From NCBI RefSeq assembly GCF_944327125.1, contig NZ_CALVGO010000003.1, positions 1 to 52,262 of the forward strand: a DNA stretch of 52,262 nucleotides. The letters are read 5' to 3'. Position numbers and translations under genes: made by a program. A model generated the notes under the pieces. It was given only the letters and a program-made list of their open reading frames with translations, was not told the DNA's origin and ran no database searches. Positions 42,147 through 50,245 of this stretch are shown piece by piece. Numbering within the stretch: position 1 is the first letter of the stretch; each line of letters opens with the position of its first letter. This DNA comes from an uncultured Faecalicoccus sp. (GTDB lineage Bacteria > Bacillota_I > Bacilli_A > Erysipelotrichales > Erysipelotrichaceae).

Positions 42147-43205
42147 TTACTCCATCCTTCCTTTCAGACTTTCCATCAAAGTATGCACATCTATGATCTC
42201 GTTGATTCTTGCGGCGCTTGTTCCACAGAAAAATAAACCATTTTGAGTATCGCCTTTCACAGCGTTGATCAAGGCCCGGGAAATGCAGTACGGCGTAGAG
42301 GCCGGTGTACAGGAGAGAATGCATCCCAAACAATGAGAAATCGACCGATTCGGCTGTGCTTCCACGGTTTGAACAAACTCGTTACGAATGGCACGGCCGG
42401 GAAATCCTGCCGGGCTTTTGACATAGACGATGTCTTCTTTTTTTGCCTTCAGGATCATTTTTTTAAAGTTTTCATGCGCATCGCATTCTTTGGTCGCAAT
42501 AAAACGCGTTGCCATCTGCACGCCGCTGGCTCCCAGCTGGATAAACGATTGGATATCTTCGTGTGTAAAGATGCCTCCGGCTACAAAGACCGGGATTTTT
42601 CTTTTATATTTTTCTTCAAAATAAACAAGTTCTGTTAAGACATCTTTTAAGATCTGTTCCAGCGAAGGAAACGTATTCTCTTCCAGCTCTTTCTTTTTAA
42701 AGCCCAAATGCCCTCCGGCTTTTTGTCCTTCAATGACCATAAAGTCCGGCAGGGTTTGATAATGTTTGTCCCAGGCCCGGCACAAAAGCCGGCACGCTTT
42801 CCCGCTGGATACAATAGGAGCCATCAATACCTTTCCATCACAATATTTGGGAAGTTCCAAAGGAAGCCCGGCTCCGGAGAGAATACAATCGGCGCCCGCC
42901 TCGATGGCCGCCTTGACATAAGTTCCATAATTTCGGGAAGCCACCATAACATTGACGCCTAGAAGGCCGCGTTTGATTGTTCTGGCCTTCTGGATCTCTT
43001 TTTTTAAAACACGAACATTGGCCGCCAAAGGATCCGTTTCAAAATCGGGCTCATCAAAGCCCGGCATAGCCGCTGAGATCACACCCATACCGCCTTCCTG
43101 TAAAACGGCGCTGGCCAATCCGGACAAGGAAACGCCGATTCCCATACCGCCTTGAATAATAGGAACTTCCAATACCTTATCCTTGATTTGTACCGGTTTT
43201 AACAT
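42147..43205 (-). CDS. FMN enzyme of the nitronate monooxygenase/FabK superfamily
   Basis: TIM-barrel flavoprotein of 352 residues. The opening VPIIQGGMGIGVSLSGLASAV, GVNVMVASRNYGTYVKAAIEAGAD, EGQKAGGHLGF and FVAGGIFTHEDIQSFIQLGASGVQMATRF are those of the nitronate monooxygenase group, related to but distinct from FabK next door. A cysteine cluster near the end (HCLGCILSCTPASTPYC) is unusual for FabK. Its start overlaps fabK by 7 bp and fabD starts 1 bp later, so it is firmly part of the operon. It may be a second enoyl reductase or a detoxifying enzyme; the sequence does not decide. Confidence 0.78.
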   Translation of the reverse strand: MLKPVQIKDKVLEVPIIQGGMGIGVSLSGLASAVLQEGGMGVISAAMPGFDEPDFETDPLAANVRVLKKEIQKARTIKRGLLGVNVMVASRNYGTYVKAAIEAGADCILSGAGLPLELPKYCDGKVLMAPIVSSGKACRLLCRAWDKHYQTLPDFMVIEGQKAGGHLGFKKKELEENTFPSLEQILKDVLTELVYFEEKYKRKIPVFVAGGIFTHEDIQSFIQLGASGVQMATRFIATKECDAHENFKKMILKAKKEDIVYVKSPAGFPGRAIRNEFVQTVEAQPNRSISHCLGCILSCTPASTPYCISRALINAVKGDTQNGLFFCGTSAARINEIIDVHTLMESLKGRME

Positions 43206-44146
43206 TTCAATTCCTCGATTTTCTTTTGGAGCTGTTCAAGCTGCCGATAAGAATCATTGATCATTGCCTCAAAAATGCTTGCCAAAGGCTGGATCTCTTT
43301 ACACAGCCCGGCTGCTTGTCCCATCATGACCGATCCTGTCTGCATATCGCCGTCAAATACAGCTTTCCTGAGTCCGCCTAAAGTCAGCTTTTCCATTTCA
43401 ATGGGATCGGCCCCTTCTTTTTCAAGTTTCAGATACTTTCGACTCATGGAATTCTTCAGAATGCGAACAGGGGTGTTCAAGGTTCTTCCGGTAACGACCG
43501 TATCGGTGTCTTTCGCTTTTAACACCGCATGTTTATAGTTTTCATGGATCGGGCACTCTTCACTGACCAGAAGACAAGTTCCTACCTGGACCCCGCAGGC
43601 GCCTAAGGATAAAGCCGCATTAAAGCCTCTTCCCTCCGCAATGCCTCCAGCGGCAATCACCGGAATGTGTACGGCATCAACCACCTGAGGCAATAAAGTC
43701 ATGGTCGTCTGTTCATTTACATGACCTCCTGCTTCCGTGCCTTCCGCAATGATTCCATCCGCGCCGGCTCTTTCCATGCGAATGGCCAGGGCGACGCTGG
43801 CAACAACCGGAAAGATCTTTGTCCCGGATGCCTTCAACATCTCCATATATTTTCCAGGATTTCCGGCTCCTGTGGTCACGACCGGCACTTTATTCTGGGC
43901 AATCACTTCCATGATCTTCTCCGTATCTGGATTCATCAGCATCACATTGACCCCAAAAGGCTTATCGGTCAAAGAACGGATTTTTTGGATCCCTGCTTCA
44001 ACCTGAGAGGCATTCATGGCCCCGGTTCCCAGGATCCCTAAAGCCCCGCTTTCGGATACGGCAGCCACAAATTCCGGAGTTGCGATATTGGCCATGGCGC
44101 CTTGAAAGATAGGGTATTTTATATTCAACATCTTATTGATCATCAT
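43199..44146 (-). CDS. fabK: Enoyl-[ACP] reductase II (FMN)
   Basis: Flavin-dependent enoyl reductase of 315 residues that does the last reduction in each elongation cycle, replacing FabI. It shows YPIFQGAMANIATPEFVAAVSE, GVNVMLMNPD, AEGTEAGGHVNEQ and IPVIAAGGIAEGRGFNAALSLGACGVQVGT, as in streptococcal FabK. The start at 44146 was chosen because GGAGG precedes tandem ATG codons; the frame further upstream lies in fabH. It overlaps fabH by 14 bp and the flavoenzyme gene by 7 bp. FabK enzymes are typically insensitive to triclosan. Confidence 0.93.
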   Translation of the reverse strand: MMINKMLNIKYPIFQGAMANIATPEFVAAVSESGALGILGTGAMNASQVEAGIQKIRSLTDKPFGVNVMLMNPDTEKIMEVIAQNKVPVVTTGAGNPGKYMEMLKASGTKIFPVVASVALAIRMERAGADGIIAEGTEAGGHVNEQTTMTLLPQVVDAVHIPVIAAGGIAEGRGFNAALSLGACGVQVGTCLLVSEECPIHENYKHAVLKAKDTDTVVTGRTLNTPVRILKNSMSRKYLKLEKEGADPIEMEKLTLGGLRKAVFDGDMQTGSVMMGQAAGLCKEIQPLASIFEAMINDSYRQLEQLQKKIEELKC

Positions 44147-45119
44147 GATGATTTCCTCCTTCGATATGGATCCTGCAGGCGGACCAGGTAAAACCGGCAC
44201 CAAATCCCACTAAGATCAGATTCATATTTTCTTTTATCTTTTTTTGTTCCCATGCCTGTCCCAGAGCCAGAGGCACACTGGCCGCTGAAGTGTTTCCAAA
44301 ACGATCCAAATTGATAAACATTTTCTCCATGGGAAACCCCAGCTTTCTGCTGACGTATTCCAGGATCCGTATGTTGGCCTGGTGCGGAATGATCATATCG
44401 ATCGAATCGATACTCTCTTTTCCCAATACGTGTTCTATGGCATCGGGCATGGATCGTATCGCAAAACGAAAGACTTCTCTGCCATTCATATGCAGATAAG
44501 GTTTAGGATCATCCACATTTTTTAAATGAGGCTGCAGGGAGCGGCCATCGCAAAATAAGGCATGTTCTTTGTCTCCCTTGGAACGGGCATAAAATGACAT
44601 ATAAGAACCATCCTGGGATCTTTCCATCAAAACAGCTCCGGCTCCATCCCCAAACAAAACACAAGTATTGCGGTCAGACCAATCCAAGATCTTCGACAAG
44701 GTTTCCGCACCTATGACCAGGGCAACCCCCTGATCCAGAAGCTTGGCGGCGCACTGTAAAGCGTATAGAAACCCGCTGCAGGCTGCATTGATATCGAACG
44801 CCATAACGGCATCGTCATTCAGCCCCAGGGCTTCCTGTACCAGACAGGCACAAGAGGGTGTTACATGATCAGGGGTACAGGTGGCCACAAGGATCAAAGA
44901 GATCTTATGTTTATCTATACCGCTTTTTTCAATCGCCATTTTGGCGGCCTGGATTGCCAGATCACTGGTATTCATCGTTTCCGATACGGTCCGTTGTTCG
45001 ATCCCGGTCCGAGAGCGTATCCATTCATCACTGGTTTCTACGATCTTTCCCAGGTCATCGTTCGTTACGCATTTTGAGCCGTGGGCATATCCACAGCCGA
45101 TTATTTTGACATTTTCCAT
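44133..45119 (-). CDS. fabH: 3-oxoacyl-[ACP] synthase III
   Basis: Initiating condensing enzyme of 328 residues that joins acetyl-CoA (or a branched starter) to malonyl-ACP. The triad is C114 in NAACSGFLYAL, H246 in IIPHQANIRI and N276 in RFGNTSAAS. AGGAG precedes the ATG. It overlaps accA by 19 bp and fabK by 14 bp. Starter specificity cannot be judged from these motifs. Confidence 0.95.
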   Translation of the reverse strand: MENVKIIGCGYAHGSKCVTNDDLGKIVETSDEWIRSRTGIEQRTVSETMNTSDLAIQAAKMAIEKSGIDKHKISLILVATCTPDHVTPSCACLVQEALGLNDDAVMAFDINAACSGFLYALQCAAKLLDQGVALVIGAETLSKILDWSDRNTCVLFGDGAGAVLMERSQDGSYMSFYARSKGDKEHALFCDGRSLQPHLKNVDDPKPYLHMNGREVFRFAIRSMPDAIEHVLGKESIDSIDMIIPHQANIRILEYVSRKLGFPMEKMFINLDRFGNTSAASVPLALGQAWEQKKIKENMNLILVGFGAGFTWSACRIHIEGGNHHDDQ

Positions 45120-46036
45120 GAGTCATCTCCTAAATGACGGAATTTTTCATATCGTTTTTCCAACAAGGTCCTTGTTTTCAATGCGCTTGTCTGTTCCAAC
45201 GCCTTGGACAGTAATGCATCCATTTTCTCGACAACGCTTTGTATATTGGAGGCCGCACCGCCATAAGGTTCTTTCACGATCGCATCGATCACATGTTTCT
45301 CTAACAGGTCTTTGCTGGTCATCTTCATCACTTCGCAAGCCTCTTTGGCCCGCGTTCCATCTTTCCATAATATGGAGGCAAACCCTTCCGGCGATAAGAT
45401 CGAATATACGGCATATTCCAACATAAAGATCTTATCGGCCACGCTTAAGGCCAGGGCTCCCCCGCTTCCTCCTTCGGATAACACAAAACAAATCACCGGT
45501 GTTTCCAGAGAAGAAAACGAATACAAGCATTCCGCAATCGCCTGCGCCTGTCCTTTTTCTTCGGCTTCTTTTCCCGGATAAGCTCCCGGTGTATCGACAA
45601 AGGTCACAACCGGCCGATGAAATTTTTCGGCCTGTTTCGCAAGACGAAGGGCCTTTCGATAGCCTTCGGGCTGAGGCATGCCGAAATGCTGTTTAAGATT
45701 GTCCTCTACGGTTTTTCCTTTCGATTGGGCGATTACAGTAACCGGCAGTCCATGAAAATGAGCCAGTCCGCATCGCATGGCCGGATCGTCTAAACTCCGC
45801 CGATCGCCATGAAGTTCCATAAAATCATCAAAAAGAAGATCGATATAATCCTGCGCCTTGGGACGGTCGGGTCTACGAACCAGTTCCACATGATCCCAGG
45901 GTGTCATCTCTGTTTCCTTTTCAATGGTTTCGATTTGTTTCTGGTACTGATACCACATGTTCAGATCGTTTTCATCCAGCTGCATCTGTTGGAGCTTCAG
46001 TTCATGGATCTGCTGCTGTGCTTCTTTTAAATTCAT
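45101..46036 (-). CDS. accA: Acetyl-CoA carboxylase carboxyltransferase subunit alpha
   Basis: Subunit of 311 residues. With AccD it moves the carboxyl group from biotin to acetyl-CoA. Typical segments are HGDRRSLDDPAMRCGLA, GMPQPEGYRKALRLAKQAEKF, TFVDTPGAYPGKEAEEKGQ and LSEGGSGGALALSVADKIFM. The ATG at 46036 overlaps the accD stop (ATGA) with AGGAGG upstream. It overlaps fabH by 19 bp. Confidence 0.95.
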   Translation of the reverse strand: MNLKEAQQQIHELKLQQMQLDENDLNMWYQYQKQIETIEKETEMTPWDHVELVRRPDRPKAQDYIDLLFDDFMELHGDRRSLDDPAMRCGLAHFHGLPVTVIAQSKGKTVEDNLKQHFGMPQPEGYRKALRLAKQAEKFHRPVVTFVDTPGAYPGKEAEEKGQAQAIAECLYSFSSLETPVICFVLSEGGSGGALALSVADKIFMLEYAVYSILSPEGFASILWKDGTRAKEACEVMKMTSKDLLEKHVIDAIVKEPYGGAASNIQSVVEKMDALLSKALEQTSALKTRTLLEKRYEKFRHLGDDSWKMSK

Positions 46037-46905
46037 GATGTCCTCCTGTGACAATGGAATGACAACAGCCATCCTAACTCTCTTTTCATATCTTTCCGCG
46101 GTACGATCCGGTCAATAAATCCTTTTTCCAGTACAAATTCTGCCGTCTGAAAATTATCGGGAAGCTTTTCATGGATCGTATCTTCAATCACTCTTTTCCC
46201 GGCAAAGCCAACCAAAGCATAAGGTTCGCTTAAGATGATATCTCCCAGCATCGCAAAGCTAGCACTGACGCCGCCGGTGGTCGGATGCGTCAAAACGGTA
46301 ATCGACAACAAGCCTGCATCGCTATGGCGCTTCATCGCCGCTGAAGTTTTGGCCATCTGGACCAGGGAGAGAATTCCTTCCTGCATCCGGGCCCCTCCGC
46401 TGGTGCAGCACAAAATGAGAGGAAGTTTTTTTCTTGTCGCCAGTTCAATGGCGCAGGTGATCTTCTCACCGACGGCTGCCGACATGCTCCCCATGAAGAA
46501 ATTGGAATCCATGACCCCGATCACACAAGAATGTCCCATTATTTTTCCTACACCGGTGATCACGGCTTCTTTCATCCCTGTCTTTTTTTGAAGATTTTCC
46601 AGCTTAGAACGGTATCCGGGAAAGTGATCCGGGTCGATACTGATCATTTTCGCATTGGTTTCCTTGAATGTATGTTCATCGATCAGCTGCCGTATTCTTT
46701 CTCTGGCCGATATCTTAAAAGGATGGTCGCACACAGGACATACATACTGATTTTCCACAAGATCCATAACCGCCACAGAGGCATGACAATGCGCACATGT
46801 CATGAAGACATGATCCGGGATCTCCTTAGCTTTCGCTTTTGGCTTTTTTCGCCACTGACGAAAAATGTCCAGCCGTCTTTTCCTTTCTTTAAATAAATTC
46901 TCCAT
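46033..46905 (-). CDS. accD: Acetyl-CoA carboxylase carboxyltransferase subunit beta
   Basis: Subunit of 290 residues. A four-cysteine zinc ribbon near residues 35-62 (CAHCHASVAVMDLVENQYVCPVC) is followed by the crotonase-like core with CCTSGGARMQEGILSLVQMAKTSAA and TTGGVSASFAMLGD. AGAGG precedes the ATG by about 10 bases. It overlaps accC by 17 bp and is ATGA-coupled to accA, consistent with equal amounts of the two carboxyltransferase subunits. Confidence 0.95.
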   Translation of the reverse strand: MENLFKERKRRLDIFRQWRKKPKAKAKEIPDHVFMTCAHCHASVAVMDLVENQYVCPVCDHPFKISARERIRQLIDEHTFKETNAKMISIDPDHFPGYRSKLENLQKKTGMKEAVITGVGKIMGHSCVIGVMDSNFFMGSMSAAVGEKITCAIELATRKKLPLILCCTSGGARMQEGILSLVQMAKTSAAMKRHSDAGLLSITVLTHPTTGGVSASFAMLGDIILSEPYALVGFAGKRVIEDTIHEKLPDNFQTAEFVLEKGFIDRIVPRKDMKRELGWLLSFHCHRRTS

Positions 46906-48256
46906 TTTCTTTTAACCTCTTCATCAACAAAGGAACATATCCAATATCATGGCTTCCTTCGATGAATTCTTTCTGATACAAAGCCAAATAATTGAATTCA
47001 ATATTGGTCTTAACGCCAGAGACAATGGTTTCTTCTAAACTTGCCCGCATTTTTTTGATGCACTCCAGCCGATTGGGCGCACAAACGATCAATTTCATGA
47101 TCATTGAGTCATAATAAGGCGATATCATCGATCCGTTATACACGGCCGTATCCACTCTAACGCCAAATCCCCCGGGAACATGCATAAAAGAGATCGGCCC
47201 TGGGCAAGGGGTAAAATCGTGAGCCACATCTTCGGCATTGATGCGGCACTCCATCGCATGCCCCTGACAATGGATATCTTCCTGATTCAAGGACAAACGC
47301 TGTCCAGCGGCAATGCGGATCTGCCATTTGATCAGATCCACGCCCGTGATGGCTTCGGTAACCGGGTGCTCTACCTGGATCCGGGTGTTCATTTCCATAA
47401 AATAAAATTTGCCTTGTTTGTCCATCAGAAATTCCATGGTTCCCACGGAATCGTATTGGATAGACTGTGCCGCCTTGACAGCCTGCCTCAACAATCGTTC
47501 TCTATTTTCCGGCTTCAGCGAAGTACAAGGCGCCTCTTCGATCATCTTCTGGTTTTTACGCTGAAACGAACAATCTCTTTCATAAAGATGGACCACATGT
47601 CCATAATGATCTCCCAGGATCTGAACTTCGATGTGTTTGGGATTTTCAATGTATCGTTCCATATAGACTTCGTCGTTTTCAAAACAAGCTTTGGCTTCCT
47701 GTCTGGCTTCGGTATAGGCTCTTTCCAGTTCTTCGTTATGATAGGCGATCCGCATGCCGCGTCCCCCGCCTCCCAAACGGGCTTTGATGATGACCGGAAA
47801 ACCAATGGATTGCGCTCTGTCTTGTGCTTCCTGAAAAGAAGACAACGTATCTTCGCAGCCTTCCACAACAGGAACCCCGGCTTCTTTCATAATCCTTCGT
47901 GCCTCGGTTTTATCTCCCATCTTTTTGATCAGTTCGGGATTCGGCCCTACAAATGTCATATCGCATTCCTGGACCAGACGGGCAAATCTTGCGTTTTCAC
48001 TCAAGAAGCCATAGCCGGGATGAACCGCATCACAGCCTGTGGAACAAGCGGCCTGCAGGATCACACCCATATTCAAATAGCTGTCTTTTGCCAAAGCCGG
48101 TCCAATGCATACGGCTTGATCCGCCAGCTCGACAGCCAGCGATTCTTTATCCGGCAAGGAATACACCACCACCGTTTCGATCCCCAGTTCTTTACAGGCG
48201 CGTATGATGCGCACTGCGATTTCTCCACGATTGGCAATCAAAAGCCGGCGAATCAT
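46889..48256 (-). CDS. accC: Acetyl-CoA carboxylase biotin carboxylase subunit
   Basis: ATP-grasp enzyme of 455 residues that carboxylates the biotin on AccB. It opens IRRLLIANRGEIAVRIIRAC. The glycine-rich ATP lid is KARLGGGGRGMR, and EMNTRIQVEHPVTEAITGVDL carries the catalytic Glu and Arg residues. The ATG at 48256 forms an ATGA overlap with the accB stop; the upstream in-frame extension belongs to accB. A long antisense frame across it is a codon-bias shadow. Confidence 0.96.
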   Translation of the reverse strand: MIRRLLIANRGEIAVRIIRACKELGIETVVVYSLPDKESLAVELADQAVCIGPALAKDSYLNMGVILQAACSTGCDAVHPGYGFLSENARFARLVQECDMTFVGPNPELIKKMGDKTEARRIMKEAGVPVVEGCEDTLSSFQEAQDRAQSIGFPVIIKARLGGGGRGMRIAYHNEELERAYTEARQEAKACFENDEVYMERYIENPKHIEVQILGDHYGHVVHLYERDCSFQRKNQKMIEEAPCTSLKPENRERLLRQAVKAAQSIQYDSVGTMEFLMDKQGKFYFMEMNTRIQVEHPVTEAITGVDLIKWQIRIAAGQRLSLNQEDIHCQGHAMECRINAEDVAHDFTPCPGPISFMHVPGGFGVRVDTAVYNGSMISPYYDSMIMKLIVCAPNRLECIKKMRASLEETIVSGVKTNIEFNYLALYQKEFIEGSHDIGYVPLLMKRLKENGEFI

Positions 48257-48669
48257 TCTGGATCTCCTAAGACAAACAGCGGTTGGCCATATTCCACCAT
48301 GGAACCATCTTCCACACAAACGGCCTTGATGATCCCTTCCTGATCTGCCTGGATCTCATTCATGGTTTTCATGGCTTCCACCATACACACGACATCGCCT
48401 CGATGAACAAAGTCCCCGACATTGACATACGGTTTCTCTTTTGGCGATTTTGCCTTGTAGAACGTTCCTACCAAAGGAGAAGTTATCGTACATTGCGCCG
48501 TTTCGGTTTCTTTTGCCGGTTCATGAACGATTGGGGCAACAGAGATTCCCTGGACAGGACTCGAAGGCTTTTCCAGACGGATCCTTAAATTTCCTTCTTC
48601 CAATTCCATATGGGAAAGGCCGCTGGATTCAAAGATCTCAATAATTTCTCTGATTTGCTTAGTTTCCAT
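48253..48669 (-). CDS. accB: Biotin carboxyl carrier protein of acetyl-CoA carboxylase
   Basis: Carrier of 138 residues. The N-terminal helix (TKQIREIIEIFESSGLSHMELEE) is followed by a linker (about 35-62) and the biotinyl domain (63-138), with the modified lysine K101 in EAMKTMNEI. The usual sequence is EAMKLMNEI, so Thr replaces Leu. The ATG at 48669 was chosen because GAGGAG lies 8 bases upstream; an ATG at 48675 is too close to it. BirA (37057) should attach the biotin. A partial terminator separates it from acpP. Confidence 0.94.
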   Translation of the reverse strand: METKQIREIIEIFESSGLSHMELEEGNLRIRLEKPSSPVQGISVAPIVHEPAKETETAQCTITSPLVGTFYKAKSPKEKPYVNVGDFVHRGDVVCMVEAMKTMNEIQADQEGIIKAVCVEDGSMVEYGQPLFVLGDPE

Positions 48670-48689
48670 TCTCATCACTCCTCTTACTG

Positions 48690-48715
48690 AAAATGAGCCA
48701 AGATGACTTAGCTCA
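48690..48715 (-). terminator. Partial terminator (attenuator) between acpP and accB
   Basis: On the minus strand TGAGCTAAG pairs with CTTGGCTCA (one G-T pair) around a 4-base loop, followed by TTTTCAG. The short U-tract suggests partial stopping, which would leave more acpP mRNA than downstream mRNA. Confidence 0.55.
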
Positions 48716-48729
48716 CTGTTTGTTTCTAC

Positions 48730-48957
48730 TTATTTCTTTTTGGCTTCAATGATATCAATGACATCTTGAACGGTTTCCAGCTTTGCCAGCTCTTCATCTT
48801 CAATACGGATGTCAAATTCATTTTCCAGTTCCAGGGCCAATTCCACGGCGGCCAGCGAATCGATTCCTAAATCGTCGTTCAATTTGGCCTCTGGTTTAAT
48901 TTCATCTTCATCGACATTGATCGCATCGACCAATACTTTTTTGATTTCTTCAAACAT
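48730..48957 (-). CDS. acpP: Acyl carrier protein
   Basis: Acidic four-helix carrier of 75 residues; the phosphopantetheine site is S34 in LGIDSLAAVEL. It carries growing acyl chains for every enzyme of the operon. The ATG at 48957 was chosen because TAGGAGG precedes it; the frame upstream runs through the promoter. It is the first gene after the FabT-controlled promoter, and a partial terminator follows it. Confidence 0.95.
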   Translation of the reverse strand: MFEEIKKVLVDAINVDEDEIKPEAKLNDDLGIDSLAAVELALELENEFDIRIEDEELAKLETVQDVIDIIEAKKK

Positions 48958-48973
48958 AATTTTCCTCCTATTT

Positions 48974-49048
48974 GTTTTGATTATCAAAACATCTAACGAA
49001 GGTATTATAGTTATTTTGACTCTCAAAGTAAATAGTTTGAATATCAAA
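48974..49048 (-). promoter_or_regulatory. Promoter of the fatty acid operon with three FabT-type operators
   Basis: On the minus strand: -35 TTTACT (49032-49027), 17-bp spacer, -10 TATAAT (49009-49004). TTTGANNNTCAAA occurs three times: 49036-49048 just upstream of -35, 49015-49027 inside the spacer, and 48976-48988 downstream of the start point, the last within a perfect 17-bp dyad (48974-48990). Streptococcal FabT sites have this form. Confidence 0.8.
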
Positions 49049-49075
49049 ATTATTATTTTTTTCTTTAAAATAAAA

Positions 49076-49100
49076 AAATCTGCCCATTTTTGGCAGATTT
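49076..49100 (-). terminator. fabT terminator
   Basis: AAATCTGCC (49076-49084) pairs with GGCAGATTT (49092-49100). On the minus strand the stem is followed by TTTTTATTTT. It separates fabT from the acpP promoter. Confidence 0.8.
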
Positions 49101-49595
49101 CTATGCTCCTTTTGTTTGATCCGAATACTCATCACTGAAGTATTCCAAAATATTCTCCAAGGTTTCATTGAGGACCTCATTTTCATCCAATCCCAGATCT
49201 CCAATGGCCTTGTCGATCATGTTTTTATGAAACTCATCATGGATCTTTAACACATCCAAAGCTTTTTCGGTGTTGCGGATACGCACGATGCGGCGATCCT
49301 TTTCATCCGGATATCTTTCCACATACCCTTTTTTCTCCAGACGCGATACGTTGATCGTTAAGGTACCGGAAGTGATCATCAGCCGGCGTGCCATATGACT
49401 CATCGTATTCGAGCTGGCTCGTTGGATGCTCTCCAGAATATGAACTTCATTGATGGAAAGTTCCACACCTTTTTGTTTCAGGTTGTTGGCTTCAATATAG
49501 AGAATATAGTTAAAAAGACCGACCAGCAGCTCATTGAGAGTATGCCGGGTCTTTTGTGTACGCTCCTGATGTTGTTTTTGTTCTTCTAGTGTCAT
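49101..49595 (-). CDS. fabT: MarR-family regulator of fatty acid synthesis (FabT-like)
   Basis: Winged-helix repressor of 164 residues. The DNA-binding part (about 45-110) reads INEVHILESIQRASSNTMSHMARRLMITSGTLTINVSRLEKKGYVERYPDEKDRRIV, close to streptococcal FabT in pattern. FabT binds DNA with long-chain acyl-ACP as corepressor. It lies directly before the operon it should control, and TTTGANNNTCAAA sites flank it on both sides. The ATG at 49595 lacks a Shine-Dalgarno sequence; TTGACT-N17-TATTTT on the minus strand ends 7 bases before it, suggesting a leaderless message. A TTG at 49604 preceded by AAGG is an alternative start. Confidence 0.85.
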   Translation of the reverse strand: MTLEEQKQHQERTQKTRHTLNELLVGLFNYILYIEANNLKQKGVELSINEVHILESIQRASSNTMSHMARRLMITSGTLTINVSRLEKKGYVERYPDEKDRRIVRIRNTEKALDVLKIHDEFHKNMIDKAIGDLGLDENEVLNETLENILEYFSDEYSDQTKGA

Positions 49596-49656
49596 CGGTA
49601 TCAAAATACCTTGTTTCTATGGAAAAGTCAATTGAAACCCTTTCTTTCTCAACAAT

Positions 49657-49685
49657 TTGATTTGATGGTCAAAATAAATTATAAT
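49657..49685 (+). promoter_or_regulatory. bioY promoter with overlapping FabT-type operator
   Basis: -35 TTGATT (49657-49662), 17-bp spacer, -10 TATAAT (49680-49685). TTTGATGGTCAAA (49661-49673) fits TTTGANNNTCAAA and overlaps the -35 and spacer, as in the acpP promoter. Confidence 0.75.
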
Positions 49686-49708
49686 CGTTTCCATATGGAG
49701 AAACGATC

Positions 49709-50245
49709 ATGAAAATCAAATCAATTTCTAACGGCGGTCTGGCGATTGCCTTATTGACGATCTGTTCCTGGATCTCGATTCCCTGTACGATTCCCTTCAC
49801 CATGCAGACGTTTGCGATCTTTCTGATCCATAATGTGTTTGGGGGAAAATATGGAACCCTGTATATATCTTGTTACATAGGATGCGGACTTTTCGGCCTT
49901 CCTGTTTTTTCCAACTTTCAAGGAGGAATCTCCGTTTTACTGGGGCCTACCGGCGGATATCTATTAGGATTTCTAATCAGTTCCCTGTTTCTGTGGGCCA
50001 CTTTTTCACTGTGGTCTGGCAAAAAGGATCGATTCTTATTGTTTAGCCTGATTGGACTTTTTCTCTGTTACAGTTTCGGATCATTCTGGTTTTGTATTGT
50101 CGATTCCATCAGTTTGAATATTACTTCCCTTTTTCATGTATGGATGGTTTGCGTATTTCCTTTTGTCATCCCCGATATCGTCAAGATCTTTTTGGCTGAC
50201 CGCATCGGAAAAAGACTGGTTCATCAATTGCCATGGACGCGATAG
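49709..50245 (+). CDS. bioY: Biotin ECF-transporter S component BioY
   Basis: Membrane protein of 178 residues with six hydrophobic segments. BioY signatures are IPCTIPFTMQTFAIFL and GGISVLLGPTGGYLLGF. It captures biotin and delivers it with the shared EcfT/EcfA module, which is not in this window. GGAG precedes the ATG. No biotin synthesis genes are seen nearby, so uptake may be the main supply. The promoter carries a FabT-type site. Its 3' end overlaps the next minus-strand gene by 22 bp. Confidence 0.93.
   Translation: MKIKSISNGGLAIALLTICSWISIPCTIPFTMQTFAIFLIHNVFGGKYGTLYISCYIGCGLFGLPVFSNFQGGISVLLGPTGGYLLGFLISSLFLWATFSLWSGKKDRFLLFSLIGLFLCYSFGSFWFCIVDSISLNITSLFHVWMVCVFPFVIPDIVKIFLADRIGKRLVHQLPWTR

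Noticed and set aside
47180-48343. A 387-codon open frame on the plus strand opposite accC
   Set aside because: It lies wholly antisense to a clear biotin carboxylase, has no ribosome-binding site or recognisable domain, and reflects codon bias.
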